Shown here: positions 48,195 to 57,362 of the stretch, piece after piece
How the letters are laid out: every line of letters begins with the position of its first letter
How positions within the stretch are numbered: the stretch's first letter is position 1
Notes under the pieces: generated by a model
What the model saw: only the letters and a program-made list of their open reading frames with translations
Told to the model about the DNA's origin: nothing
Databases searched by the model: none
Program-made: the position numbers and the translations under genes
From: Azonexus hydrophilus
GTDB taxonomy: Bacteria; Pseudomonadota; Gammaproteobacteria; Burkholderiales; Rhodocyclaceae
DNA: 64,000 nucleotides
NCBI RefSeq assembly: GCF_001956855.1
Contig: NZ_MTHD01000002.1
Coordinates: forward strand, 124,001-188,000
Reading direction: 5' to 3'

Positions 48195-48797
48195 ATGTCC
48201 GAGCGTCTGCTGATTATCGTTGTTGCCGTGCTGGCCAGTCTGGTCATTGGCCTGGGGCTGTTCTGGCATCCCGATACGGCGCCGACGCCGGTAGCGGTGA
48301 GTCCGCTGCCGCCCGGCGGCGACTTCACGCTGCAGTCGGCGGACGGACCGGTGACACTGGGCAATTCCCGTGGCAAGTTGAGTCTGCTCTATTTTGGCTA
48401 CACCTATTGCCCCGATATCTGCCCGACGACGCTGACCGCACTGACGGCCGGCATGGTGTTGTTGACGCCGGAGGAGCGGGCGCGGCTGGCCGTTTTCTTC
48501 ATCTCGGTCGATCCGCAGCGCGATACGGTTGACCATCTGAAAACCTACGTCGAATTCTTTGATCCCGGCATTGTCGGCGTCACCGGCAACCCGGCGGAGA
48601 TTGCCGAACTGGCGACGCGCTATGGCGTCTTCTACAAGGCACAGCCCGCGGAAATGGCAGGTGCTGCCTATGTCGTCGATCACTCGGCTGAAACCTTCAT
48701 CGTCGGGCCGGATACCCGTCTGCTTGCCCGCATGGCACATGGCACGCCACCCGATCAGGTGGCTGCACTGATTCGTCAATACCTGAACCAACCCTGA
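48195..48797 (+). CDS. Sco1/SenC/PrrC-family copper chaperone
   Basis: 200 aa with an N-terminal anchor (about residues 5-25). Thioredoxin-like Sco domain with copper ligands in YCPDICPTTL (CxxxC) and the later His in VVDHSAETF. It delivers copper or electrons to the CuA site of cytochrome oxidase. It lies between the unknown anchor protein and PCuAC. RegB/RegA-type systems often sit beside Sco genes (prrC) in other proteobacteria; here regBA lies about 7 kb away. Confidence 0.93.
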   Translation: MSERLLIIVVAVLASLVIGLGLFWHPDTAPTPVAVSPLPPGGDFTLQSADGPVTLGNSRGKLSLLYFGYTYCPDICPTTLTALTAGMVLLTPEERARLAVFFISVDPQRDTVDHLKTYVEFFDPGIVGVTGNPAEIAELATRYGVFYKAQPAEMAGAAYVVDHSAETFIVGPDTRLLARMAHGTPPDQVAALIRQYLNQP

Positions 48798-48809
48798 GGA
48801 GCATTCTCC

Positions 48810-49274
48810 ATGAAACGCCTGTCCTTCCTTTTTGCTGCCCTGAGCCTGTCGACCGCAGCATTCGCCGGCGCTGCCGACGATGTCGTCGTCCATGAGCCCT
48901 ACGTCCGTCTGGCGCCGCCGAACGCGCAGGCTACCGGTGCCTTCATGGTGCTCAGGAATACCGGCAGCAAGGATGCCAAGCTGGTCAAGGCCGACAATCC
49001 GGCTTCCCGCCTGACCGAACTGCACACGCACATCAACGACAAGGGCGTCATGCGCATGCGTCAGGTGCCGGCCATCGACGTCCCGGCCAAGGGCGAAGCG
49101 GTGTTGCAGCCGGGTGGCCTGCACGTGATGCTGATCGACATGAAGGCGCCGCTGAGCGAAGGCCAGGTCGTGCCGATCACGCTGACCTTCGATGATGGCA
49201 GCAGCAAGCAGGTGGACGTCAAGGTGGTGAAGATGATGTCGGCGGCGATGCCGATGAAGCACGGCCAGCACTGA
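48810..49274 (+). CDS. PCu(A)C-type periplasmic copper chaperone
   Basis: 154 aa with a signal peptide (about residues 1-20). Copper ligands occur in the H-M-x10-M-x21-H-x-M pattern: ELHTHINDKGVMRMRQVP, then GGLHVMLIDMK. A His/Met-rich tail (MPMKHGQH) may bind another copper. It passes Cu(I) to CuA with Sco. Start ATG 48810 has a TGAGGAGC ribosome-binding site. It ends the operon, followed by a strong terminator. Confidence 0.92.
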   Translation: MKRLSFLFAALSLSTAAFAGAADDVVVHEPYVRLAPPNAQATGAFMVLRNTGSKDAKLVKADNPASRLTELHTHINDKGVMRMRQVPAIDVPAKGEAVLQPGGLHVMLIDMKAPLSEGQVVPITLTFDDGSSKQVDVKVVKMMSAAMPMKHGQH

Positions 49275-49293
49275 TTTTTACGGGTTTTCCGGC

Positions 49294-49328
49294 AAAAGGC
49301 CCGGCGAGTGATCGCCGGGCCTTTTTTC
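49294..49328 (+). terminator. Intrinsic terminator of the copper operon
   Basis: Stem GGCCCGGCGA / TCGCCGGGCC with a GTGA loop followed by TTTTTT, within 20-55 bp of the PCuAC stop. The AAAA before the stem would also let it act on convergent transcription of mrpG. Confidence 0.9.
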
Positions 49329-49342
49329 GTGGATGCGGATGA

Positions 49343-49711
49343 TCAGTCCTTGTCGTTGCCGTGCGCGGTGCTTTCGAAGGTCGACCAGTCATGTTTCTCC
49401 GGGCGCGGCAGATCGGTCGGCTGCTGGCTGTGCATCCAGGCCTTGGCCAGGAAGTGCGCGGTGATCGGCGCGGTCAGGAAGAGAAACAGCGAGATCAGCA
49501 GTTCGTGGATCGACACGGTGCCGTTGAGTGCCAGGAAATACACCATCGAGGCGACCAGGGCGCCGCCGACACCCAGCGTCGTGGCTTTGGTCGGTGCGTG
49601 CAGGCGGCTCATCAGGTCGGGCAGCTTGACCATGCCGTAGGAGCCGACCAGGGCAAAGCTGGCACCGATGACGATGAGCGCGGAAACCAGTAGTTCGTTG
49701 AAGAATTCCAT
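49343..49711 (-). CDS. mrpG: Mrp/Mnh antiporter subunit G
   Basis: 122 aa, three membrane helices: LVSALIVIGASFALVGSYG, RLHAPTKATTLGVGGAL (family signature) and LISLFLFLTAPITAHFLAKA. It is part of the multisubunit Na+/H+ (or K+/H+) antiporter complex. Last gene of the operon; 10 bp separate it from mrpF. Confidence 0.93.
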   Translation of the reverse strand: MEFFNELLVSALIVIGASFALVGSYGMVKLPDLMSRLHAPTKATTLGVGGALVASMVYFLALNGTVSIHELLISLFLFLTAPITAHFLAKAWMHSQQPTDLPRPEKHDWSTFESTAHGNDKD

Positions 49712-49721
49712 GGTTGTTCCT

Positions 49722-49991
49722 TTATTCGATGACGTTGCCGCGCAGGATGAACTTGCAGTAGGCCACCGTCGACACGAAGCCGAACATGGCCAGCAGCAGC
49801 GCCGCCTCGAAGTAGATGGTGCTGCCCATCTGGATGCCGTAAACGATGATCAGCGCAATGATGTTGATGACCATGGTGTCCACGGCAAGGATGCGGTCGA
49901 CCGTGCTCGGGCCGGCAAAAAGCCGCCACAGGTTGAACAGCAGACCGGCGCTGATGGCGACGTAGGCATAGAGAATGGCGTATTCGATCAT
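49722..49991 (-). CDS. mrpF: Mrp/Mnh antiporter subunit F
   Basis: 89 aa, three membrane helices, with GPSTVDRILAVDTMVINIIALI typical of MrpF (shown here by DRILAVDTMVINI). Its start overlaps the mrpE stop by 4 bp (ATGA-type), indicating coupled translation. Confidence 0.92.
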   Translation of the reverse strand: MIEYAILYAYVAISAGLLFNLWRLFAGPSTVDRILAVDTMVINIIALIIVYGIQMGSTIYFEAALLLAMFGFVSTVAYCKFILRGNVIE

Positions 49992-50515
49992 GGGAAGATC
50001 TCCTTCAGCCGGGATTCGTAGCGTTCTTTCATGTCGCGGATGGTGGCTTCGGCATCGGGTGCGTCGAGGCAATGGACGAGCAGCGCCTTGCCGTCGGCCG
50101 ACAGGTCGCAGCTGACGGTGCCCGGGGTCATCGTGATGGTGCCGGCGAGGACGGTGATTGCTTCCGGATTGGTCAGTTCGAGCGGTACGCAGACCCAGCG
50201 GGTATGCAGGCTGCCGAGCGGGCGGAAGAGGATGATGAAGGCGACCTGGAGGTTAGCGACGACGATGTCGCGAATCACCAGCAGGACGTAGGCAAAGGCT
50301 TTGCCGTAATGCTGGATGTTCGGCCGGTCGGGCCAGAAACCGCTGGTCATGCGCGGAATGGCGATGCCCAGGGTCAGGCCGACGAGCAGTCCGCCGGCCG
50401 AGAAGCTGTTGATCAGCAGCAGCCAGATCAGCGTCAGCGCCAGGCTGAGCAGCGGGTGCGGGAACCAGCGGCGGAGCAGGGAAGGCTGTTCGCCGGAAAC
50501 ATGTGCATGGGCCAT
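49988..50515 (-). CDS. mrpE: Mrp/Mnh antiporter subunit E
   Basis: 175 aa. Two N-terminal membrane helices, then a cytoplasmic domain with TITMTPGTVSCDLSADGKAL, the MrpE signature, and HCLDAPDAE. It overlaps mrpD by one base (50515). Confidence 0.93.
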   Translation of the reverse strand: MAHAHVSGEQPSLLRRWFPHPLLSLALTLIWLLLINSFSAGGLLVGLTLGIAIPRMTSGFWPDRPNIQHYGKAFAYVLLVIRDIVVANLQVAFIILFRPLGSLHTRWVCVPLELTNPEAITVLAGTITMTPGTVSCDLSADGKALLVHCLDAPDAEATIRDMKERYESRLKEIFP

Positions 50516-52044
50516 CAGAGGATGCCTCCTTCCAGTACCGTATTGCCGAGTACCGCCTCGATGTACTGGCGGGTGGCGAAGACCTGTTCGGCGGTGGCGT
50601 CGAGATAGGCGGTCAGCGGTCCGGCAAACAGTGTCAGGCCGACGCTGCCGGCGAGCAGCAGGCCGATGGCGACCAGCGACAGTGTATTGCTTTCCGGCGC
50701 GGCGGGGAAATGCCCGGGTTCGCCGGTGCTCTTCCAGAACAGCGTGCTGCCGGCCCGGCCGAAGCCGATGATTGCGAGCAGCGAGGTTAGCAGCAGCAGC
50801 GACCAGATCAGCGCCGGGTTGGCGCTGTCGCGGGCCGCATCGAGAATCAGCAGTTTGCCGATGAAGCCGGACAGCGGCGGCATGCCGGTGGCGGCGATGG
50901 CAGCGATGAAGAAGGCACCGGCGAGCAGGCTCAGCTGGGCAAAGCGCGGGGCGACGGTCATCGCGTCGTCCTGGCCCGGGCGGCGGCGGCTGACGAGATC
51001 GGCGATCAGGAACAGCACGGCGCCGGCCAGCGTCGAGTGCAGCAGGTAGTACAACGCGGCCGACAGGGATGCCGGTGTAAACAGTGCGATGGCGACGAGC
51101 AGCATGCCCATTGAACCAATCACCGCAAAGCTGGCCAGTTGGCCGAGCCGGCGGGCAGCGAGGACGCCGGTCATGCCCAGTACCAGCGTTACCAGCGCTG
51201 CCGGCAGCAGCCAGGGCGCAGCCAGCCAGCTGGCGACACCGGCGTCGGCGCCAAAGGCCAGGATGTAAAGGCGGATCACGCAATAGGCGCCGACCTTGGT
51301 CATGATCGCGAACAGCGCGGCAACCGGTGCCGGGGCGTTGGCGTAGGTGCCGGGCAGCCAGAAATGCACCGGCACCAGCGCGGCCTTGATGCAGAAAACC
51401 AGCAACAGTAACAGCGCACCGCTCTGCAGCAAGGCCTGGTCGCCGGCAGCGATCTTCGGGACGCGGATTGCCAGGTCGGCCATGTTCAAGGTGCCGGCCA
51501 CCGAGTAGATCATGCCGACAGCGATCAGGAACAGCGTCGAGCCGACCAGATTGATCGCCACGTACTGGACGCCAGCCCGCGTTCTGGCGGCGCCGCCGCC
51601 ATGCACCATCAGGCCGTAGGAGGCGATCAGCAGGACTTCGAAGAAGACGAACAGGTTGAAGAAGTCGCCGGTCAGGAAGGCGCCGTTGATGCCCATCAGC
51701 TGGAACTGGAACAGCGCATGAAAATGGCGTCCCTGGCGGTCGCTGCCGTCGATGGCAAAGAGCAGCACGGCCAATGCCAGTCCTGCGGTCAACAGCAGCA
51801 TCAGCACCGAAAGGCGGTCGGCGACGAGGACGATGCCGAAAGGCGGAATCCAGTTGCCGAGTGCATAGGTGACGATGATGCCGTCGCTGACCATCGTTGT
51901 CAGCGCCAGTGCGATGCCGAGCAGGGCGACACTTGAAGCGATCGAAAAGATCCGCGCCAGCACGACATCGTGGCGGGCCGCCATCAGCAGGATCGGGGCC
52001 ATGATGGCCGGCAGGACGATCGGGGCGATGATCCAGTGGTTCAT
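50515..52044 (-). CDS. mrpD: Mrp/Mnh antiporter subunit D
   Basis: 509 aa, about 14 membrane helices, homologous to complex I NuoM/N-type subunits; conserved FNLFVFFEVLLIASYGL and KAALVPVHFWLPGTYANAP with the channel-lining Lys and Glu. It forms a proton channel of the complex. Overlaps mrpC by 4 bp. Confidence 0.93.
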   Translation of the reverse strand: MNHWIIAPIVLPAIMAPILLMAARHDVVLARIFSIASSVALLGIALALTTMVSDGIIVTYALGNWIPPFGIVLVADRLSVLMLLLTAGLALAVLLFAIDGSDRQGRHFHALFQFQLMGINGAFLTGDFFNLFVFFEVLLIASYGLMVHGGGAARTRAGVQYVAINLVGSTLFLIAVGMIYSVAGTLNMADLAIRVPKIAAGDQALLQSGALLLLLVFCIKAALVPVHFWLPGTYANAPAPVAALFAIMTKVGAYCVIRLYILAFGADAGVASWLAAPWLLPAALVTLVLGMTGVLAARRLGQLASFAVIGSMGMLLVAIALFTPASLSAALYYLLHSTLAGAVLFLIADLVSRRRPGQDDAMTVAPRFAQLSLLAGAFFIAAIAATGMPPLSGFIGKLLILDAARDSANPALIWSLLLLTSLLAIIGFGRAGSTLFWKSTGEPGHFPAAPESNTLSLVAIGLLLAGSVGLTLFAGPLTAYLDATAEQVFATRQYIEAVLGNTVLEGGIL

Positions 52045-52382
52045 GAGCGGTCCTCGCTGTGCGTTTCGCCATCGACGTGATCGCTGCCGTTTTCGAGATA
52101 GCTGCGCAGCGCCATGACGACGATGACCGCAGTCATGCCGAACGAAATGACGATGGCCGTCAGCACCAGCGCCTGTGGCAGCGGATCGGTATAGCCGTTG
52201 GCCAGCGCCGAGATCACCGGCGGGCGATCGAGCACCAGGCGACCGGTAGCGAACAGGAAAAGGTTGGTGGCGTAGCTGAGCAGGGCCAGGCCAAGGACGA
52301 CCGGATACGTGCGGGCGCGCAGGATCAGATAGACCCCGGCCGCGGTCAACAAGCCGATGGCGGAAGAAAGCAGGAATTCCAT
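52041..52382 (-). CDS. mrpC: Mrp/Mnh antiporter subunit C
   Basis: 113 aa, three membrane helices, NuoK-like: LLTAAGVYLILRARTYPVV, LSYATNLFLFATG and DPLPQALVLTAIVISFGMTA. Start ATG 52382 is 1 bp after the mrpA stop at 52384. Confidence 0.93.
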   Translation of the reverse strand: MEFLLSSAIGLLTAAGVYLILRARTYPVVLGLALLSYATNLFLFATGRLVLDRPPVISALANGYTDPLPQALVLTAIVISFGMTAVIVVMALRSYLENGSDHVDGETHSEDRS

Positions 52383-52383
52383 G

Positions 52384-55236
52384 TCAGTGCTCCCTTGCCT
52401 TTTCGTTGGCATTGCGCAGGTCAGGTTCCATCGGCGCCTCCTGCAGTGGCAGCGACTCGGCCAGGCAGCCGATGCGCGAGAGATTCGACAAGGCCATCAT
52501 GGTGGCACCGATGACGGTCAGGAAGACGCCGGTATCGAAGGCCATCGCCGAAGCCAGTTCAAACTCGCCGATGATCGGCAGATGGAAGTGGCCGAAGGTA
52601 CTGGTCAGGAAGGGGTGCTCGGCGAGCCAGGAAACGATGCCGGTAGCGGCAGCGATCAGCACGCCGCTGCCGATCAACACGTGGTAATCGACCTTCATCC
52701 GTTGCGCTGCCCAACTATAGCCACTGGCCATGTACTGCATGATCAGTGCGATGGCGACGACCAGGCCGGCAATGAAACCGCCGCCGGGAACATTGTGACC
52801 GCGCAGGAAAATGAAGGCGCCGACCATCAGCGCCAGCGGCAGCATGACGCGGGTTGCCACCACCAGCATCAGCGGATGACGGTCGGCGGCGCGCTTCTGG
52901 TCCGGTGCCCAGGCCGCGAGTTTGCGGCCGACCGCGCCATGCGTTGCGCCATCGAGCAGGGCGTAGATGACCAGTGCGGCAATGCCGAGCACGATGATCT
53001 CGCCGAAAGTATCGAAGCCGCGGAAGTCGACCAGGATGACGTTGACCACGTTGGTGCCGCCACCGCCCGGTACCGATTGTTCGAGGTAGTAGCCGGACAG
53101 TGTTTCGGCATTGCGCGTGGTCATGGCCCATGCTGCACCGCCGACGCCGATGCCCGCCAGCGCAGCGATGATGCCGTCGCGCAGGCGCCGCCCGGTAGTG
53201 CTTTCGCTGGGTGTTTCCTTGGGCAGGAAATTCAGCGCCAGCAGGATCAGGATGACGGTCACCACTTCGACCGAAATCTGGGTCAGCGCCAGGTCCGGTG
53301 CCGACAGATAGACGAAGGTCAGGGAGACGACCATGCCAACGACGCCAATGGCAATCAGTGCGGTCAACCGCTGGCGATGCAGGAAAACCACGGCCAGCGT
53401 CGCCCCGACCAGCAGCGACCAGACGACGACGGCAACCGGTGTCGCCGGCAGCAATTCGCGATTGCCCGGGGCATGCGTGGCTGCCGTGAAGGCGGCAAAT
53501 CCGACAACGACGGCGGCACCGACCGTGAAGGCCAGGTGACGTTGCAGCGAACCATTGTGCAGGCCATGCGTGATGAACTGGGCCAGCCGGACGGCGGCAG
53601 CGAGCGTTCCCTGGAATATCGCCTTGGCCTCGGGGTGCGGGCCGGCCGCCCAGCCGCGACGGACGCGGGTATAGGCCATCAGCAGCGACAGACCGACGAC
53701 GACGGCGACAGCGCTCATTCCCAGCGCCGGTGTCAGGCCGTGCCAGATCGCCAGATGGTAGTCGGGCAGCGGGCCGCCAATGACAGCGCCGGCAACGGTG
53801 GCGACCAGCGGGCCGGCGATGGCTGCCGGGAACAGACCGATCAGCACGACCAGCACGACCAGCAGCGCAGGCGGCCCCCACATGCCGAACGGCGGATCGT
53901 GCGGATGACGGGGTGTTTCACCGGCGGGCTTGCCGAACCAGACATGGACGATGTAGCGGAACGAATATGCCACCGAGAAGGTCGCGCCGAGCGTCGCCAG
54001 CGCCGGGATCAGCCAGTCGTGGCCGAGCCAGGCGGTGTGGGCGGCTTCCTCAAGCATCATTTCCTTCGACAGGAAACCGTTGAGTAGCGGCACGCCGGCC
54101 ATCGATGCGGCGGCTATCATCGCCAGCGTACCGGAAATCGGCATCAGCGCCATCAGGCCGCCGAGTTTCCTGATGTCACGGGTGCCGGTTTCATGGTCGA
54201 CGATGCCAGCGTTCATAAACAGTGCTGCCTTGAAGGTGGCGTGATTGAGGATGTGGAAGACGGCGGCGACCGCCGCCATTGGCGAACCGAGGCCGAGCAG
54301 GAAGGTGATCAGGCCGAGGTGGCTGACTGTCGAGAAGGCGAGCAAGCCCTTCAGGTCATCCTTGAACAGCGCGATCCAGGCGCCGATGACCATGGTGATC
54401 AGGCCGGTCGTGGCGACCAGGTAGAACCATTCGTCGGTGCCGGCGAGTACCGGCCACAGTCGCGCCATCAGGAACAGCCCGGCCTTGACCATGGTTGCCG
54501 AGTGCAGGTAGGCGGACACCGGCGTCGGCGCTGCCATCGCGTGCGGCAGCCAGAAATGGAAAGGGAACTGCGCGCTCTTGGTGAAGCAGCCGCCGAGGAT
54601 CAACAGCAGCGCCGGCAGATACAGCGGCGAGGCCTGGATCGCTTCCTTGTGCTGCAGGATCACCGACAGATCGTAGGAGCCGGCAATGTTGCCGAGGATC
54701 AGCATGCCGGCGATCATCGACAGGCCGCCGGCACCGGTGACGGTCAGCGCCATGCGGGCGCCCTGGCGACCTTCCGGCAGGTGCTTCCAGTAACCGATGA
54801 GCAGGAATGACGACAGGCTGGTCAGTTCCCAGAAAATCAGCAGCAGCAGGATGTTGTCCGACAGCACGATGCCGACCATGGCGCCCTGGAACAGCAACAG
54901 GTAGCTGTAGAAGCTGCCCATCGGGTCTTCCTTCGCCAGGTAGAAGCGGGCGTAGGTGATGATCAAGAGGCCGATGCCGAGGATCAGGCCGGCGAAGAAG
55001 AAGCCGAGGCCGTCGAGGAAGAAATTGACGTTGAGACCCAGTTGCGGGACCCATTCCCAGCGGATCTGCACGATCTCGCCGCGGAACACTGCCGGCGCAT
55101 GCGTCATCAGCAACAGGAAGGCCAGCAGCGTGACCGTGAAGGTGCTGGTCGCGCAGGCATTGCGGCCGGCACGGATCATCAGCGCCGGCAGAATGGCCCC
55201 GAGAAAGGGCAGGATAACGATCAGGGCAAGGCTCAT
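52384..55236 (-). CDS. mrpA: Fused Mrp/Mnh antiporter subunits A and B
   Basis: 950 aa. The first about 780 residues are MrpA (NuoL-like; LIFWELTSLSSFLLIGYW, KSAQFPFHFWLPHAMAAPTPVSAYLHSATMVKAG region around residue 220, plus a second part with VEVVTVILILLALNFLPKE). The last about 150 are MrpB (RGHNVPGGGFIAGLVVAI, AFDTGVFLTVIGATMMA). In Bacillus A and B are separate genes; fusion (PhaAB type) is the known arrangement in many proteobacteria. It heads the six-gene operon that exports Na+ or K+ in exchange for H+. About 175 bp upstream lies regA. Confidence 0.94.
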   Translation of the reverse strand: MSLALIVILPFLGAILPALMIRAGRNACATSTFTVTLLAFLLLMTHAPAVFRGEIVQIRWEWVPQLGLNVNFFLDGLGFFFAGLILGIGLLIITYARFYLAKEDPMGSFYSYLLLFQGAMVGIVLSDNILLLLIFWELTSLSSFLLIGYWKHLPEGRQGARMALTVTGAGGLSMIAGMLILGNIAGSYDLSVILQHKEAIQASPLYLPALLLILGGCFTKSAQFPFHFWLPHAMAAPTPVSAYLHSATMVKAGLFLMARLWPVLAGTDEWFYLVATTGLITMVIGAWIALFKDDLKGLLAFSTVSHLGLITFLLGLGSPMAAVAAVFHILNHATFKAALFMNAGIVDHETGTRDIRKLGGLMALMPISGTLAMIAAASMAGVPLLNGFLSKEMMLEEAAHTAWLGHDWLIPALATLGATFSVAYSFRYIVHVWFGKPAGETPRHPHDPPFGMWGPPALLVVLVVLIGLFPAAIAGPLVATVAGAVIGGPLPDYHLAIWHGLTPALGMSAVAVVVGLSLLMAYTRVRRGWAAGPHPEAKAIFQGTLAAAVRLAQFITHGLHNGSLQRHLAFTVGAAVVVGFAAFTAATHAPGNRELLPATPVAVVVWSLLVGATLAVVFLHRQRLTALIAIGVVGMVVSLTFVYLSAPDLALTQISVEVVTVILILLALNFLPKETPSESTTGRRLRDGIIAALAGIGVGGAAWAMTTRNAETLSGYYLEQSVPGGGGTNVVNVILVDFRGFDTFGEIIVLGIAALVIYALLDGATHGAVGRKLAAWAPDQKRAADRHPLMLVVATRVMLPLALMVGAFIFLRGHNVPGGGFIAGLVVAIALIMQYMASGYSWAAQRMKVDYHVLIGSGVLIAAATGIVSWLAEHPFLTSTFGHFHLPIIGEFELASAMAFDTGVFLTVIGATMMALSNLSRIGCLAESLPLQEAPMEPDLRNANEKAREH

Positions 55237-55373
55237 GGGCTCACGTTCCGGAGGTCACGGGGGTGAAACGGTACTGCGGCGGTGAGGGGGCCACGGTCAG
55301 GCTGTGGAAGGGGCAGTATAAGGGTCCTCTTCTTGATTCTCCAACACTGTGCCGGGAGATCGATACTTCGGAT

Positions 55374-55405
55374 TTTACGGATTGACGAATTCAACAATCC
55401 GTAAA
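55374..55405. promoter_or_regulatory. Perfect 11-bp dyad between regA and mrpA
   Basis: TTTACGGATTG (55374-55384) and CAATCCGTAAA (55395-55405) are exact inverted repeats separated by ACGAATTCAA, which itself contains GAATTC. No T-run follows on either strand. It lies 138-170 bp upstream of mrpA and just past the regA stop, so it may be an mrp operator or an mRNA hairpin. Confidence 0.5.
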
Positions 55406-55411
55406 TTGGTC

Positions 55412-55942
55412 TCAGGCGCGTACCGGATGCTTGCCGAGTTTGCGCTGCAGCGTGCGTCGATGCATCTTCAATGCGCGTGCGGTTGCCGAGATATTGCCGG
55501 CGTGTTCGTTGAGCACGCGCTGGATATGTTCCCATTCGAGCCGGTCCATCGACAGCGGCTCGTCGGGCGTTGCCGGACTGTCCGGCAAGGCATCGTCTTC
55601 GAAGGCGCCGAGGATGGCTTCGATTTCGACCGGTTTGGCAAGATACTGGGTGGCACCGCGCTTGACTGCTTCGACGGCGGTGGCGATGCTGCCGTAGCCG
55701 GTCAGCACGACGATGCGGGCGTGAGGGTTGATGGCCAGCAACTGGGGAATCAGCGACAGGCCGGAGACACCGTTCAGGTTGAGGTCGAGCACGACGCGCC
55801 CGGCCTGATGCTGGCTGGCCAGGCGCAGCGCGTCCTCGCCGTTTTCCGCGCCGATTGCCGGGTGGCCGCGCCGGCTCAGGGTGCGTACCAGGATGGCGTT
55901 GAAGGTTGGGTCGTCGTCGATGATCAGGATGGGCGTGGTCAT
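55412..55942 (-). CDS. regA: RegA/PrrA/ActR-type redox response regulator
   Basis: 176 aa. Receiver domain with D9-D11 acidic pocket and phospho-acceptor D53 (VVLDLNLNG), K in YLAKPVE, then a Pro-rich linker and a Fis-type HTH (LNEHAGNISATARALKMHRRTLQRKLGKH). This HTH is almost invariant in the RegA family. It controls aerobic/anaerobic energy genes. It overlaps regB by 4 bp, one operon. The next genes downstream are the mrp operon on the same strand. Confidence 0.94.
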   Translation of the reverse strand: MTTPILIIDDDPTFNAILVRTLSRRGHPAIGAENGEDALRLASQHQAGRVVLDLNLNGVSGLSLIPQLLAINPHARIVVLTGYGSIATAVEAVKRGATQYLAKPVEIEAILGAFEDDALPDSPATPDEPLSMDRLEWEHIQRVLNEHAGNISATARALKMHRRTLQRKLGKHPVRA

Positions 55943-57198
55943 TGGCTGTCGATGGGGAGCTGGATGCGGGCGAGGGCGCCGCCGGTTTCGGGGTTGCTCA
56001 GATGCAGGGTACCGCCGAGCTGGTTGATCGCCGAGCAGGTCAGCATCAGGCCGACGCCGCAGCCGCCTTCGTGAGCGGGAAGCTTGTGGCGGCCGCAGAT
56101 CGCCAGCACCTCCGGTGGGAAGCCCGGGCCGCTATCGTGAATATCGATGTCGATCCGGCTGCTGCTCCAGGCCAGCCGGATCAGCAGCGGTTGCGGGCAG
56201 GCGTTGGCGGCGTTGTTGAGCAGGTTGAGCAGCGCCTGTTCGAGTCGCGGGTCGGCGACGATCAGCGGGGCTGGGCCGTCGCTGCCGATGACCAGGCGAC
56301 TGCCCGGCTGCGGGCGCAGGGCATGCCATTTTTGCCGGAGCTCGTCGAGCCAGCGGTCGACCGGCTGCAACGAGGTGTTTTCAAGGCGCTCGGCGCCGGC
56401 GCGCCGCGACAGGCCGCTGATGATCTCCTTGCAGGCCGCGATCTGCCGGCGCAGCAGGTCGATGTCGTCGCGGACTTCCGCCGGCAGGCGTGCATCCTGC
56501 GCCAGCTCGCCGGCGAGCAGGGCCATCGTCGCCAGCGGGGTGCCGAGTTCGTGGGCCGCGCCAGCGGCGAGCGTGCCCATCGCAGTCACCCGCTCGTCGC
56601 GCAGCGCCTGTTCCCGGCTTGTCGCAAGTGCGGCATCGCGCTGGCGGATCAGCTGGCTCATGCGCAGGATGATCCAGCCGATGAGCAAGGCCGAGACGGT
56701 GAAGGTCAGCCACATGCCGATCAGGTGCAATTGCGTCGCGCGGGTGGCATCGGCGATGGGCAGCGGCAGGTAGAACAGCATCAGCACCGAATAGGCAGCG
56801 ACGGCGATGACCCCGATCAGCATCACCTGGCGCCTGGGCAAGGCGAGGGCGGCGATGGCGACCGGGGGCAGGAGCAGGGAAACCAGCGGATTGGTGGCTC
56901 CGCCACTGAAGAAGATCAGCGCCGACAAGGTCGTGATGTCGATGATCAGCTGGCTGCACAGCTCGTTCGCCGTTGCTGACTGCCGGCGCCCGGCATACCA
57001 GTGTCCCAGTGCGTTGAGCAGGGCGCCGATGGCAATGATGGCGAGCATGACGACCTGCGGCAAACCGATGTCGAGCAGTCCGGGGACGAGCATGACCAGC
57101 AGCGCCATCAGCGCCAGCATGGCCCAGCGCAGGCCGAACAGGCGGCGCAGGTTGAGCAGGTATTCCCTGCTGTCGGCAGTGGGTGCGATGAAGGGCAT
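55939..57198 (-). CDS. regB: RegB/PrrB-type redox sensor kinase
   Basis: 419 aa. Six membrane helices (about residues 20-190), with the quinone-site motif GGATNP (FFSGGATNPLVSLLL). H-box AAHELGTPLATM (phospho-His about residue 220), redox cysteine in QIAACKEIISGL, then the catalytic ATP-binding domain with N- and G-boxes (NLLNNAANAC, DSGPGFPPEVL, CGVGLMLTC). It senses quinone pool and disulfide state. The start at 57198 has no strong ribosome-binding site; ATG 57282 is an alternative. Confidence 0.93.
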   Translation of the reverse strand: MPFIAPTADSREYLLNLRRLFGLRWAMLALMALLVMLVPGLLDIGLPQVVMLAIIAIGALLNALGHWYAGRRQSATANELCSQLIIDITTLSALIFFSGGATNPLVSLLLPPVAIAALALPRRQVMLIGVIAVAAYSVLMLFYLPLPIADATRATQLHLIGMWLTFTVSALLIGWIILRMSQLIRQRDAALATSREQALRDERVTAMGTLAAGAAHELGTPLATMALLAGELAQDARLPAEVRDDIDLLRRQIAACKEIISGLSRRAGAERLENTSLQPVDRWLDELRQKWHALRPQPGSRLVIGSDGPAPLIVADPRLEQALLNLLNNAANACPQPLLIRLAWSSSRIDIDIHDSGPGFPPEVLAICGRHKLPAHEGGCGVGLMLTCSAINQLGGTLHLSNPETGGALARIQLPIDSQ

Positions 57199-57362
57199 CG
57201 GCGGATTATCGGTGATTTGTTCCGGCTGGTGCGTTATCCTGCACTGCGGCAGATTGTCGCAGGTGTGCAGGGCGGCAGGCATTATTTGCAGCCAGCCGAT
57301 CTGCTAGCCGGGCAGGGGAATTTATAATCCCCGAAATTTTGCACCATTGTTACAGGTTTTTG

